Positions 1 to 11,879 of a stretch of 64,000 nucleotides of DNA are shown here, piece after piece. Source of the DNA: Tillus elongatus (Eukaryota > Arthropoda > Insecta > Coleoptera > Cleridae); assembly GCA_964006375.1 (NCBI GenBank), contig OZ023264.1, positions 179,166,631 to 179,230,630 of the forward strand, written 5' to 3'. The first letter of the stretch is position 1. Each line of letters starts with the position of its first letter. Below the pieces are notes generated by a model. The model did not search any database. It was not told the origin of the DNA and was given only the letters and a program-made list of their open reading frames with translations. A program made the translations under genes and the position numbers.

Positions 1-495
1 CCTCATACTCAACTGAATCTTTATTACCAAATGTTAGGGCAGCATGTTTATTTGATATAAGTATTTCCACGCCTACGCCTAAATCTTCAATTTCCTTTGC
101 TTCCAAAGGCAAAGCAAATAAGGACAAAACTAATCTGGCAGTGGCATTATGATAATGATCCGAGTTCCAAATTTTAATACCAAACGTTAAGTTGGTTAGA
201 GAAGAATTAAAATCTGTGTAATGGGTATAAACTTTTTCATTTCTCGTGAAAACCAAACAGTCCGGATCATCACAAAATGGAATATCACAATATTCTTTTT
301 CAATTTCATAAGTATCTTCATTTTCAATGAAACACCAAGGTCCACCTACATCACCATCTGGATTGCGACAATACTTTTTTGCATCACCCACATTAATCTC
401 TGGAAATTTAATTTTCTGAAACTTGTCAATTCTGACATGGCCATCTTTGTGTTTCACCTTCTTTCTGTCTTTATTCCATTTCAAACACTTCCTGT
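1..495 (-). CDS. Kringle-domain protein, exon 2 (runs off the window)
   Basis: Second visible exon of the kringle gene, open to the window edge with no stop. An acceptor (TTACAG) precedes base 495. The entry phase (2 nt) completes the split codon left by the exon at 4591-5017, giving Asp143. It finishes kringle 2: with Cys124 from exon 1, cysteines near residues 146, 185, 197, 212 and 217 make the six of a kringle, and the YCRNPDGD and GPWCF blocks are diagnostic. After the kringle come about 80 residues without a recognised motif, containing [16 protein letters not shown] and [14 protein letters not shown]. This may be a beta-rich extracellular domain, but I cannot name it. Kringles are disulphide-bonded extracellular modules, so a secreted or membrane protein is expected. 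The 3' part of the gene lies outside. Confidence 0.85.
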
Positions 496-1004
496 CTGTA
501 ACGTAATTGATTACAAACAACACTTAAAAAATCTAAGGTACAGTGTGATCAATGCTAGATAAGCCCAGAAAAGTATGCAAAATCAAGCAGCGGCAGTGGT
601 TTTAGTAGCTCACAGAATAACATAACGGAGTGTAAAGTTTGGAGAAACCTGAAATTTATATCAAGTAGCTGACAATAAATTTTTGTGATGTGTGGCGACA
701 GCCTGTTGAAGTCTTGCAATTTAAAGTGAGATTTTACACCCGCTTGAATGTTAGATTCTGGAGATCAATTTGTTGGACCTGGATTCCTGGGGTCAACCTG
801 CATAGCGGCATATTGGTTGGATTTGATAGTTTGTAATTTGAGGTAAAATTGTGCTTATCAGCATAGAAAGAACTGGAAGATAACCAGCCTGTGATAGCTT
901 ATCTGCCTCCTGCTGAAGATTGACTTATTTGTTTATAAATCGACTTATCACAGAGCATTGTTTTGTTTGAGATAGATATATGTACAGTGTGTCCTGTAAG
1001 TCTT

Positions 1005-3807
1005 GCAGGTTAGAAGATACATGATGTTTTGCAAACAGTCGTCTGCATAGGAATCAGACAGCAAAAAGCTGTCGTTAACTCAAAACTATTGAAGAATTCT
1101 GGAGAATAGTTGTTTGGACGGTGAACTTTTCGAATCATGCCTCCCACAAAATTTGGATCATGTTCTCGTACTATCAGAGAGGGTACTGGTAGTGTTTGGT
1201 GTGTGAAGTGCAACAATTGGATTCATATGAAGTGCACTAATCTGCCTGATCGAGAGTTCAGAAAGCTTGCGACTGATGTTGAGAAGTGTGGCCGAAAATG
1301 GACATGTGGCAAATGTAAGAGTGAGGTTAGTGTCGTTGTACCCAGTGATGTGTCTGACTCTGACGTCGACAATCCCACTGTCGACAGGCTTGAGAACCTA
1401 TCAAAAAGTATTTCATACCTTTCAAAAGACAAATTGAAAGTAACCTCGCTGGCATCAGAGCCGACCTAAATCGGTTTGAACAGCAAAACAAATCATTTGG
1501 TAGGAAACTCGCCACCTAGAGGAAAGAGTAAATACCATTGAGAGCAACCTAAAATCTAGCTGTCCCGATCCGGAAAATATCCTAGCCGAAATGAATGATA
1601 GAAAGAGACGTGAATCTAATGTTATGGTTTTCAATATGCCTGAGTCCAAGAAGCGTGACAGTGTGGAGCGATTGAAAGATGATCGCGATATGCTTGTAGC
1701 AATTATTCCTGCGGATACGTTGGTTGCCATGCCTAATGTAAAGTTTCGAAGACTTGGTCGCCCAGGAGCGGGTAAAATTCGTCCAATGCTAATTAGTGCT
1801 CCCACAGTTGCGGACGCCAGGATCCTGTTGAAGATTTAACCCGCTGATGAAGAAAGCAATATCAAGTTCAGACCAGATCTAACACTTGCCCAACAAAGTC
1901 ATCTGAATGCATTGCGATCTAAACTGGAAGTGCTGGTTGGTGAGGGGGATAATACCAAAACTATAAAGTATGTCAATGGAATACCAAAGATAGTCAGCAT
2001 CTCATCCTTTTGTCCTCACAGGGAAAGCCCCGAGAATACATAGCAGGCTTCACATTTACTACCAAAACACTCGAGGCTTAAGAACTAAACTTATAGACTT
2101 GCTAACGCCATCGGCTAGTTATCATTGTGATATCGTCTGTGTGAGTGAATCTTGGTTACACCCTGCTATATCTAATGGTGAGGTGATTGACAGTTCCTTC
2201 AATATTTATAGAAAAGACAGAGATGCATCAACTAATACTTATGAAAGAGGTGGTGGCATCTACATTGTGGCCAAAAAAAAAAATTACTGCTGAACTGATG
2301 CAAATCGAAGATAATAGCATCGAACAGATATTTATCAAGGTCAGATGCAAAAACAATGATATCATCATCGGATGTGTATACGTACCACCTTAATCCACCA
2401 TGGAGACCTACCACAAACATGTCTCTACTGTCTCATTTCTCAAAAGAAAATACCAGAACTGTAAACAGCTAGTCATGGGTGACTATAATCTTCATAGTAG
2501 CTATCCTAATGATGACTGTGAGCAACAACTATATGAGGAATTGGTCCTTATTGGGTGCACGCAGTATAATTCAATCGCAAACGAAAACAACCGTCTGCTT
2601 GACCCCTGTTTTTGCGATACAGACACAACAGTTGATAGAGTCCACAACACTATCCATTAATGTGAATATACTGGCCTCACTAAAGCCAAACAATACACCA
2701 ACTTATGCCTTTAAAAATGCTGCCAGGAAAACAACTAACTTCCCTTGCTGGTTCTCCGGGGAATTGATCAACAAAATTCTGCTGAAAAAGAAAGCACATG
2801 CCATCTACAATACAAAACCCACAAAACAATCCTATGACCATTTCCGCAAACTGAGACACGAATGTAAGAGTTTTGGAGCGATCTGCAACAGAAATTACAC
2901 ATCTAGAATGGAAAATCTGATCAATTCCGATGCGAAGCAATTTTGGAACTTCATCAGAAGTAAATGTCGAAACTATATTGGTATTCCATCCACAATGGAG
3001 TGGAATGGGCGAACAGCCAACAGTGGAGATGAAATAAGCAACTTATTTGCCTCCTTCTTTGAGAGTATATATGTGTCAAACTCCAGTCCAAATATTCTAT
3101 CTGCTCAAACTGATACTGAAGAAAAAAACAATGTAGACCCCTCCAACTTGACCATGGCTTTTGGAGATATTTTCAGGGAAATTCTATAACTAGATGCGAA
3201 GGGTGCCGGCCCGCATGGCATACCCAATCAATTCCTTAAAAAATGTGCATTGGGTCTGTGCGATCCTATCACCCACATATTTAGTGTCTCACTACAAACT
3301 GGCTGCTTTTCCTTGGCATGGAAACTCTCTTACGTAAGCCCAATTCATAAGTCTGGAAGTAGAACAAATGCCATGACGAAATCTGCGCCCAACTTAGAAT
3401 CAACAGCCTGTCAAATCACAGAATAGTCACAGACCTAACATACTTCTACAAGGTTATCAATGGACTTATTGACTCGTCTGAGAGTCTGGGACTATTTGGA
3501 CTCATCTGCCCTAGACCTGGGCTGAGGACATCTCGACTGACTGAAACTACCAAAACATCCAAAGGCTACGTGCATTATGGACCACATAACAGAATAGCTG
3601 GTGTTGTCAACGAATACTGTGGGAGCATTAATTTTTTGGAAATAATCTGGCCTCGATCACGTCAGGCGTCAAGAGTGTGGTATTGCAGAACTGATAATTG
3701 TTTCATTATATAGTCTTGTTACCCACCACCCTTGTTGCTTCTCTTCTTCTTCTTTATGTATAAAGCCGATTGGCGTATAAGTTAGTGAATAAATAAATAA
3801 ATAAACA
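1005..3807 (+). mobile_element. CR1/Jockey-like LINE, decayed, RT largely deleted
   Basis: Degenerate non-LTR retrotransposon. At 1137-1469 an ORF1 remnant carries a PHD-like zinc finger (CSR..., WCVKCNNWIHMKC, WTCGKCK), as in CR1-group ORF1. A second ORF1 block is at 1591-1839. The endonuclease is in pieces in different frames: CDIVCVSESWLHP at about 2126-2164, an LVMGDYNLHSS block near 2470, and a DRVH block near 2635. The stretch 2680-3189 is the linker before the RT, and the RT starts at 3190-3360 with a GPHGIPNQFLKKC-type motif. The palm, including any YADD, is missing, and the sequence jumps to a C-terminal remnant (about 3400-3700). The 3' tail is (AAAT)n at about 3787-3807. Stops and frameshifts make it inactive. 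Confidence 0.8.
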
Positions 3808-3938
3808 TCGGAGGTTACTAATTATAGTAACAGTCGCTGCTAGCCAACAGTTATACAGTTCATTATTTTTCGATAATGCTTTTTTTTAAATAATTTATAA
3901 TCAGTGCTTGTAAGAAAAAATTCTTTAACTTGGCGTAT

Positions 3939-4105
3939 TGTTGCAACCATGGCCAATCACAGGTGCCAGGGAGCAGTTTCACCTCACCAACCAGGAAAAT
4001 TTGCTGAACGTCTGTCTTTTTTTAAGTCGGGTAGGAATATGTACCCAACAAACAATACAATGGTACACATGAAAGGCTTGACGCCCCCTCTGAAACGTGA
4101 AATAT
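3939..4105 (+). repeat. SINE-like repeat fragment
   Basis: It shares the blocks GGGAGCAGTTTCACCTCA, a TTAAGT/AGGGTAGG stretch and an ACGCCCC-type stretch with 55345-55490. It is also related, in the opposite orientation, to the arms of the palindrome at 41.1-42.7 kb. It has no coding content. The family assignment rests only on these internal comparisons. Confidence 0.55.
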
Positions 4106-4590
4106 TCGACATATGAACATTTTGTAAAAATAATTTGCAAAATTTTGCATTATACGTATATACACAACTATCAGCTTCTTTGTATTGCATGTAAAATTTT
4201 AAGTACAAATAAAATAAACGAAAGAGATCTAGTGTTAGGTGAAAGATGTAAAAGAATTATCTAATATAAGTAATATAAAATAAACTAACAAGTTTTATAA
4301 GGCACTTTTTGTCACAGGTTTTTGGACTAAACTGGGTGCGGAATAGTTTAGTTCAGTTCAACAAGTTAGCCTTGAAATTTAATTCCATTAGCCACAGAAA
4401 TTTTGGCGAAATGGTATACCACTTGAAGGCATACATTTGCTTTACCGACCATGGTGTCCCTGTTGACCTGTAATCGACCCATTTGTTAGCATGTAGCTCC
4501 CCGACACAGTCCTCAGGGCTCATCTATGCTTAGTCCTACTGTATATTTAAATAAAAACACTGGATTCAAGGATTAAAAACAAGTACTTAC

Positions 4591-5017
4591 CTGACGTTCC
4601 TCTATTGTGCTGCCCCCCATATTCCATACCAGGCCCTGTCACCCTACACTGTGTAAATGAGCACAATGGAATCCCACATGTTTCATCAATCAGGTCATAG
4701 TTCATAGTGTAACACCAGGGGCCTAGTGGATCAACATTTGGATTTCTGCAATAGTTCTTTGCACGTTTCTTTGAGCCTTCAGGAAACCCTTGATCATTAA
4801 TTGCATCACTAACTTTGTGAGGGGTATCTGCAGACCAGGACTGACATCGCACAGCAGATTCGCTTCGAGATATCTCACCCATATATTCAAGACCCAGATG
4901 ACTCACTTTACAAATAGATATGTCTGTTAAATTCCCAGGTATATCCTCACAATAAACCACACATCGTAACGTATAAATCACAAGAACTATTATATAACTG
5001 ATGTGAACTGCTGACAT
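4591..5017 (-). CDS. Kringle-domain protein, exon 1 (signal peptide, kringle 1)
   Basis: First coding exon of a two-kringle protein. I chose the ATG at 5017 because it is followed directly by a hydrophobic signal-peptide-like stretch (HISYIIVLVIYTLRCVVYC). An in-frame upstream ATG at 5125 would bury that segment behind about 36 residues. Kringle 1 spans about residues 36-119 with all six cysteines (36, 58, 90, 102, 114, 119) and the blocks EYMGEIS, RCQSW, YCRNP and GPWCY. Kringle 2 begins at Cys124 (EYGGQHNRGTS) and is interrupted by the intron: donor CAG|GTAAGT, phase 1. The gene is on the same strand as the JAK exons and beyond the last of them. Kringles occur in Ror kinases, clotting and matrix proteins; no kinase or protease domain is visible, so the family is open. 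Confidence 0.85.
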
Positions 5018-5342
5018 TTTCAATACAATGAAAATGCCAATCTGACATTTATTTTTCTTTATATTGTTACAAAAACATTGGATTAATATTGAAAATCTGT
5101 AAAATTCCTTATTTTCAAACAGCATTATTTTAACTGCAGAAAATTAATGATGTCATATAAACTAATGGTTCTATTTTATTTCGAATGTTTTAATTTTTTT
5201 TATTTAAGAAGTAAAAGTTAAATTATTAGGTCTTAATTAAAGATAAAATTAATAGTTAACACGCCTCTTATACTTACAATTTAAAATATACGAATAATTA
5301 GAATATTCATAATTTTTTGCATTAAAGTGATCAGTCCATATA
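5018..5342. other. AT-rich stretch upstream of the kringle start
   Basis: Very AT-rich flank containing the presumed 5' leader of the kringle gene. I see no clear promoter motif, RNA gene or repeat. It ends at the inverted-repeat transposon that begins at about 5343. Confidence 0.5.
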
Positions 5343-6237
5343 CAGGTGTCCCACGTAGACCTTCCATTAGCTGTTTCTGGAGTACGGCTCACAATTGAAT
5401 TCTGAAAATACACGCATGTGGGTTTCTCGAAATTTCCAGTTCACTGAAATTATTGACGTTAGTATGGGACTTCCGGTTATCTCGGAAATAGACGTCAACT
5501 TTCTTATTTCAAATGGAGGATGGTGTTTTTTATTACGGATCTAGATTGCTCGTCAAATTTTATGGTAGGTTTTACAAACATGTTATGTCATTTTCGTGAT
5601 ATGTGACTTTTTTCAGATATTTCTTAAAAAACATTGTCACATTTACACACCTGTATATCTCCTATTTTTCAATCTGAAGAGTTGAAATTTTAAAATGCAA
5701 ATTTTGAAATGCTACAAAGTATTTGGAATTTACTAAAGCTAGCATAAGTTAGACAGGGTATCTGAAATAGACCAGTCGATCGTGACAACTTTAAAACCTA
5801 ATAACTCTCTTATTTTAAATAGAACACTCTATATTTTATAATGTTAGTTCATGTACTATTTATTGTTCTTTCGATTGGTATCAGCATTCCCTATACCTAA
5901 GTCTCACTGATTTGAAGATATTTAAACATTATTTGCGATAAGAAATAATTATTAGTCAGTTTATAAGGTTGCCTAGGAGATGAAAATGTTAAACGTCATC
6001 TTCCGACATAAGTAAAATATGCGATGACTTTTGAATATAACTTTTATTTACGAGGAGCATAATCGAATTATTAAGAGAAGATGTCGTGTGGTTGCAAAGA
6101 GATTTCCATATAAACACAGATCAACCCGTTACATGCTCAGAATACTACTAAAAAAATTCTAAGAATGGAGTGTTTAATCCAAAATTTTATAAGAGTAAAG
6201 CATTATGAGGGAACAAAGAGATTTGTGTGTTATCACT

Positions 6238-6753
6238 TCACAACAAAAGTTTGAAATTTGCACCGTTCACTTTGAGGCATTTGATGGCTCTTTTAATGAT
6301 GGTACCCGTGGCTCGAGAAAGGTAATCTTGCTCCATTGCGTTGAAGGCCTCTAATACTCTAGCTATCATATCTTGTTTTGTAGTAGGTGGTTCCTGGTAA
6401 ACTTTGTTCTTAATGCACGCCCAGATACTAACATCTGGTGGAGTCAAGTCTGTTGAGCGGGCCGGCCAATGATGATGACCACCATTAGCTATCTGTCTTC
6501 AAATGTTTCCTGTAGTAGGTCGCTTACTATTTGTGTGTGGTGGAGGGACCGGTATGGCTCACTCACATTCAAACCCTACTATTTGTGAGTTGTGTGGTGG
6601 AGCTCCATCTTGTTGATACCAAACTTCTGCAGCTTCGTGTTCATGCAAGGAGTTCAGCGCTGGTATTATTACTTGCTGCAGAATGCGACAATATCCAGAA
6701 CCGGTGACTACTGCACGTTTAGAATTCGTTCTTACTTTTTTTTTTACCATTAT
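6238..6753 (-). pseudogene. Mariner-type transposase, catalytic and C-terminal part
   Basis: On the minus strand this reads NSKRAVVTGSGYC, LNSLHEHEAAEVWYQQDG, APPHNSQIV, then after a break LQETFEDR, then STDLTPPDVSIWACIKN and a C-terminal segment ending at 6238. The first catalytic Asp is in QQDGAPPHN and the second in TPPDV. The frame is broken at about 6500 and by a 42-bp insertion at 6538-6579. The 5' half continues beyond the LINE insertion, from 11108 upward. Confidence 0.75.
6538..6579 (+). mobile_element. 42-bp 5'-truncated LINE stub with 10-bp TSD
   Basis: The stub contains GGTGGAGGGACCGGTATGG and CACTCACA, closely matching the last about 45 bases of the I-like LINE at 11054-11098. 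It is flanked by perfect 10-bp copies of ACTATTTGTG at 6528-6537 and 6580-6589. Removing it restores continuity between the transposase blocks on either side. This is the signature of extreme 5' truncation during target-primed reverse transcription. Confidence 0.75.
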
Positions 6754-6763
6754 TACTGATATG

Positions 6764-9700
6764 GGGTGTAAAGTTAGTTCGCCTCCCCGTGGTGCATCCT
6801 GGATAGCGTCTACTATTAGACGTGAACTAAATGAACTAACCAAACCGTAACCCTTCCTAGTCATGTCTTAGGAGGGCCGGGAATGCTTGCCTTAATTGGC
6901 CGGCATTGCGAGGAGAGTCCTCTATAAAAAACCCACATCGCAAGGTCGTTGGCGGGTTGGTGCCGAAGCGATGATGCTTCTGGCCGAAATGGCCGAGCAT
7001 TGGCAGGATGGTAATTCTGTCGCTAACGTTAACCCTCCCCAGGGAAACCGGGCGACCTCCCTGTGTAAAATGCCTCTTCATGGGATGCGGGGCTCTTCCA
7101 TGGAGGTTTATTTTCCCTTGCTGCTCGTGGGACCAAACATGGACATGACTTCACAGACCCAATAGAGGAGGTGGCAGGATTCAACCTTCCACTGGAACCT
7201 CCAGAGGGAAACAACAGGGGAAAGGAAAGTCCACCCCTAGGACGACTACCAAAGGTAGACCCTCCTATAGAAAGCTTGGTTATCGAGCTCCTAAAAAGGA
7301 GGAGGAACCTGCACCATAATTCCCTTTTCCTTTAAGCTCCTTAAACTACTCCTTTTTCCTCCATACATTCCTATATTCCTACCCCCATGCCCACCAACTT
7401 AAGGTGCATTCAAGCTAATCTGCATCATGCTAAGGCTGCGACATACCTCCTTAGCATGAAATTAAAGGAAGAGCAAATAGATATTGCTCTTCTCCAAGAG
7501 CCCTGGACCGCTAATTCGGAACGAACTAAAGGGCTGGGTAACACTTCTGGTAAGATAGTAGAGGTGGGCTCTGGTACTAACCCCAGAGCCTGTATCTGGA
7601 TCAGAAACAACTTGCAGTATTTTACACTTTCAGAGTACTGCACCAAGGACATGGCATCCATCCATGTCGTGATCACATCCGGGGGGACCAGGCTGGAAGT
7701 AGTGGCCTGTTCGGCCTATTTCCCTGGAGACAGAGATGCAGAACAACCACCTCCAGCAGAGGTGCGGAAATTGATCGCCTACTGCAAGAGGAACAACTAT
7801 CACCTCGTAATGGGGTGTGATGCGAACTCCCATCACTTGGCTTGGGGGAGCACGGACACTAACAGACGTGAATCACTATTTGAATACATTTTAGGGGAGG
7901 AGCTGGTTGTCAACAACATAGGCTCGGAACCCACCTTTCTTACAGCTAACCGGAGAGGTTTTAGATCTTACGATCAGCTCAAGGCTTTTGAGCTCAAAAA
8001 TCCTCAAATGGAGGGTGTCGTCTGAACCCTCATGTTCAGACCATGCCCATATCCTATTTGAGATTGAAACAGGCCCTAGACCTGTGGTGGAGTTTCGGGA
8101 CCCGAGGAGGACGGATTGGGAGGGATTCAAACAGTCCCTCGCCGGCAGACTTGGGTCCGCAATCCCCACAGTGAGGGATCGTGATTGCGGCCGAACAGGT
8201 TAGGGAAGCTGTGGTCTCTGCCTATCACGAAAACTGTCCACTGAGGTCAAAGAGGAGACAGTCGGGGGTCTACTTGGTGGAATAATAACCTCGATAAACT
8301 ACGAAGAGAAGTTAGACGTCTCTTCAATCGTGCTAAGATTACAGGCAACTGGGAGCAATATAAAACTGCTCTAACACATTATAATAAAGAGATCAGGAAC
8401 GCTAAGAGGGAGTCCTGGAGGAGGTTCTGCGGGGACATTAATAATTTGCCCAGCAGCGCCAGAATCCACAGGATTCTCTCACGCGACCGTGTACAGGAAC
8501 TGGGATCGATAAAACGACCAGATGGTTCCTTTACTGAATCTCGGAAAGAAACGTTAGAGCTCTTAGCACACACACACTTCCCAGATTGTCTGATCCTGAG
8601 CAACGGTGAGGTCCTACCAGCTGAGGGACGATCTAAACGCCCCCAAAGGGAGGACCGGCTAGTTGCTCGGAGAATAGTTACAGCCTCTGCAGTGGAGTGT
8701 GCTGTGAATCATTTCCAGCCATTCAAGTCGCCAGGGGAGGATGGGGTGGTACCGGTCCTACTACAAAAGGGACTGGAGATTCTCCTACCCTTCCTTATCA
8801 GGCTGTTCAGAGCCAGTCTGGCCTGGAACTATATTCCTTCCAGCTGGACGGTGGTTAGGGGGGTTTACATTCCCAAATTGGGACGTAATGACCTCCTACC
8901 TACTTCACTGAGACCTCTCAGTATTACATCATTCCTCCTGAAGGGATTGGAAAAAATACTGGACGGACACATTAGGGGGAACATCTTACCCAAGAACCCT
9001 CTAAATACCCACCAGTATGCCCATCAAACTGGCAAATCAACTGAGTTAGCGCTCAATAACCTCGTCGAGAAGATCACACACTCTCTGGAAAATGGAGAGG
9101 TTGCGGTGGCGGCATTTCTCGACATAGAAGGAGCATTTAATAATGCATTACCGATCTCCCTCTACGAGGCCACTATCGCTAGGGGGGTGGAACCTACCAT
9201 CTGTGGCTGGATCGGAAACATGCTGCACAATCAGACCATTATTACCTCATTACGGGGAGAGGTGGTCAGCGTTAGGGCTGCGAGAGGGTGTCCTCAGGGG
9301 GGGCGTTCTATCCCCCCTGTTGTGGTCCCTCTTTGTGGACGACCTGCTGGCTATCCTCGGACTCTGGGAGGTTGAGGTCCAGGCGTATGCGGATGATCTC
9401 GTCATAATGGTTAGAGGCAAATCTGAGGAGGAACTGTCTAGTACTCTTCAAGAAGCACTAAATGTAGTCAATGATTGGTGCCGTAGGGAACAGATGTCTG
9501 TGAACCCTCGCAAAACGATCATTGTCCCGTTCACCAGAAGAAGAAGGTTGGACAAATTAAAACCACCTAATCTTATAGGGGAAAACATTCCATTTTCGGA
9601 CCAAGCAAAATATCTGGGAGTTACCCTAGATAAGGAGCTCAACTGGGACAGACAGTTAGAAAATGTTATCCGCAGGGCTAAGATGTCCCTGTGGACCTGC

Positions 9701-11107
9701 CGGAGAATCTGTGGGAACAACTGGGGAACAAACCTCCAACAGATGTACTGGCTCTATGTAGTGGTTATCAGACCTATGATAACATATGGAGCCATAGTTT
9801 GGTGGCCTAAAGTACTTCGTGGTACCGCGAGGGCCAAACTGGCCCATCTACAGAGACAAGCATGTCTGATGATAACGGGAGCGATAAGCACCGCACCATC
9901 AGTCGCTCTGGAGGTTCTCCTCAATATTCCCCCACTTCACATATAGTTGGAGAGGGTGGCGAGGTGGACAACGTACAGACTAATACAAACGGCAGATAAC
10001 ATGCCGAGGGAAGACAGTCTGAGGGGGTCCGGACTCCTTGATGACAGTGATTGTCACAGGATTCTGGGAATGGTCTCGGACTTGATGCCTACAAAAATCA
10101 GCAGAGATCTGTCTTTCAAGACCGTCCTCCCGGAAAGGGAGGACTGGGACCGGAACCAATCGACCCTGTTGAGAGCGGACCTCTGCTGGTACTCTGACGG
10201 CTCCAAAACCAATATGGGAGTAGGAGCCGGCGCATATGGGGGCAGCACCGATGCTAGACTATCAGCTAGCCTCGGCAAGTACGCAACCATACACCAGGCA
10301 GAAGTTTATGCCATCGAGATGTGTGCAAGGGAAAGCTTAAAAGACCTTGCACAAACAAATCGATAAAGATATATGCAGATAGCCAAGCTGCAATAAAGGC
10401 TCTTGGTTCCTACCGGTGCAATTCAAAGACGGTATGGAGTTGTAAATCTGCCCTTAACGAATTGGGCAGCTGTAATGAGGTGTCGCTGGTCTGGATACCA
10501 GGTCACTCGGACCATGATGGCAACGTTGCGGCAGACGCGCTTGCCAGGAGTGGTGCCCAGTGTGACTTTGTCGGACCAGAACCGGTGCTGGGAATAACAT
10601 CTTGCACAGCAAAACGCACCTTAAAGACCTGGACAGATAGAAGGACAATTCAATATTGGCAAAATCTTCCAGGATTAGCTCACTCTAAGGCCTTCATAAA
10701 TGGCCTGTCTGAGTCAAGGGCTAAGAAACTTCTAGAGTTGAACAGACAACAACTGAGTACTCTAGTCGGCCTGTATACAGGACACTGTCGCTTGCGGCAT
10801 CACATGCACCGTATTGGGATCGGTCAGGAGACCGAGTGCCGGCTGTGTATGGAGAATGACGAAACAGCAGAGCACGTGCTGTGTTTCTGTCCGGCAGCGG
10901 ATAGGACTAGACACCTGCTCTTTGGCAAGGTAAAGCTTGCTCCAGAGGATCTGGATCAACTTTCGCCCGCAAAGGTTATCGACCTCTGTAGGAGGCTGGA
11001 TTTGTTGGGCGAAATATAGACATTAGGCGTGAGCCACAATAGACCTTATGGTCGCGGTGGAGGGACCGATATGGACCACTCACAATCTAACCTAACCTAA
11101 CCTAACC
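6764..11107 (+). mobile_element. I-like LINE, full insertion with 10-bp TSD and (TAACC)4 tail
   Basis: Non-LTR retrotransposon bounded by a perfect 10-bp target duplication, TACTGATATG, at 6754-6763 and 11108-11117. The 3' end is four TAACC units (11088-11107), with no poly(A). The leader (6764-7386) has only a possible remnant of ORF1. ORF2 holds an endonuclease (7387-8020), a reverse transcriptase (about 8450-9945) and an RNase H (about 10170-10600), followed by a CRLC...H...C finger near 10838-10890. It sits inside the mariner-type transposase gene and is therefore younger than that element. About 4.34 kb is short for this group, mainly because ORF1 is missing. Confidence 0.88.
7387..11019 (+). 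pseudogene. LINE ORF2: endonuclease, reverse transcriptase, RNase H
   Basis: Polyprotein of an I-like LINE, broken by frameshifts. Endonuclease: LRCIQANLHHAKAAT, DIALLQEPW, GCDANSHHLAWGS and SDHAHILFEI. Reverse transcriptase: FKSPGEDGVVP, FLDIEGAFNN (motif A), CPQGG (motif B), VEVQAYADDLVIM (motif C, YADD intact) and KYLGVTLD. RNase H: LCWYSDGSKTNMG, EVYAIEMC, IKIYADSQAAIKAL and WIPGHSDHDGN. A terminal CCHC-like finger follows. Breaks lie near 7970, near 8200, in a G run at 9297-9303 (seven G where six keep frame), at 9944 (stop) and near 10350. The catalytic residues look preserved, so decay is recent or some shifts are sequencing errors. Confidence 0.85.
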
Positions 11108-11394
11108 TACTGATATGAATAAAAGGGTCATATTTTCAAATTTAGTTTCAGTTAGTCTAATAAATATTTTAATAACATAATGTACTAATCCGCAAATGAA
11201 ATTCAGTATTGCTTCATATTATTGGTACCAACCTGTTAAGTTCTCATCATAAATGTTAAGGGCAAAAATTCTATTGTATTTTACTGCGTAAATACATTGA
11301 AACTCCAACAACCCTCGAAATTTCGTTCTCTAATAATGTGAGGATTTTCGTCCGACCAATAGTGACTGTTGTGACGATTAAACATGCCCCTCTA

Positions 11395-11879
11395 TTAAAA
11401 TTTTGACTCGCACCATATAATTTTTCTTGAGAAATTTTCATCTTCTTGAGTTTTCGAAAGATACCATTCGCAGAATTCTACAAACCCGGAAACATCCCCA
11501 GGTTCTAAATGGTGTATTAAAGTTAATGAAAATGGTGTCCATTTGTTAATTTTTAGAATTCTGTGAATAGCTCTTCTTGAAAGATGCACATTTCTACTGA
11601 AGTGATTGACATATGCGGATAAGCAGTAAAAAATGCCTAAACATTTATTTGTGTCTCTTCATTGTCCAATATCGGTTTATTTTTATGACCTTCTGAACGA
11701 AACGTTTCATTCTTAGAACAATTTTTCAATAGTCTTCTGATCATGTCAGAGGTTGGTTTATGTCTGTCTGGAAATCTCTTTGCAAACACACGACATGTTC
11801 TGCTAACAATTCGATTACACTTCCCGTAAATAATAATTAAATTCAAAAAGTCATCCTTTGAGTAATTGAAGTGTGCCAT
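11395..11879 (-). pseudogene. Mariner-type transposase, N-terminal HTH part
   Basis: Minus-strand remnants: MAHFNYSKDDFLNLIIIYGK then CRVFAKRFPDRHKPTSDMIR (a DUF4817-like helix-turn-helix), then after a break LSRRAIHRILKINKWTPFSL and GFVEFCEWYLSKTQEDENF. Below 11395 further decayed pieces (HNSHYW, DENPH) continue in other frames. This is the 5' half of the gene whose 3' half lies at 6238-6753. Confidence 0.7.

Larger units (their letters stand above)
496..4590 (-). other. Kringle-gene intron
   Basis: Interval between the two kringle exons, with donor GTAAGT at 4590 and acceptor TTACAG at 496 on the minus strand. Bases 496-1000 and about 4110-4580 are AT-rich and show no gene or clear repeat. 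The remainder holds a plus-strand LINE (about 1005-3807) and a short SINE-like fragment (about 3939-4105). Confidence 0.7.

Noticed and set aside
221..562. Plus-strand 113-codon ORF
   Set aside because: Antisense to the kringle exon, whose cysteine pattern and splice site are diagnostic.
6896..7165. LINE ORF1 (gag) of the I-like element
   Set aside because: No CCHC knuckles or gag-like motif; treated as leader with at most an ORF1 remnant.
11088..11107. Interstitial telomere repeat
   Set aside because: Only four TAACC units, directly between a LINE 3' end and its TSD, so it is the element's tail rather than a telomeric tract.
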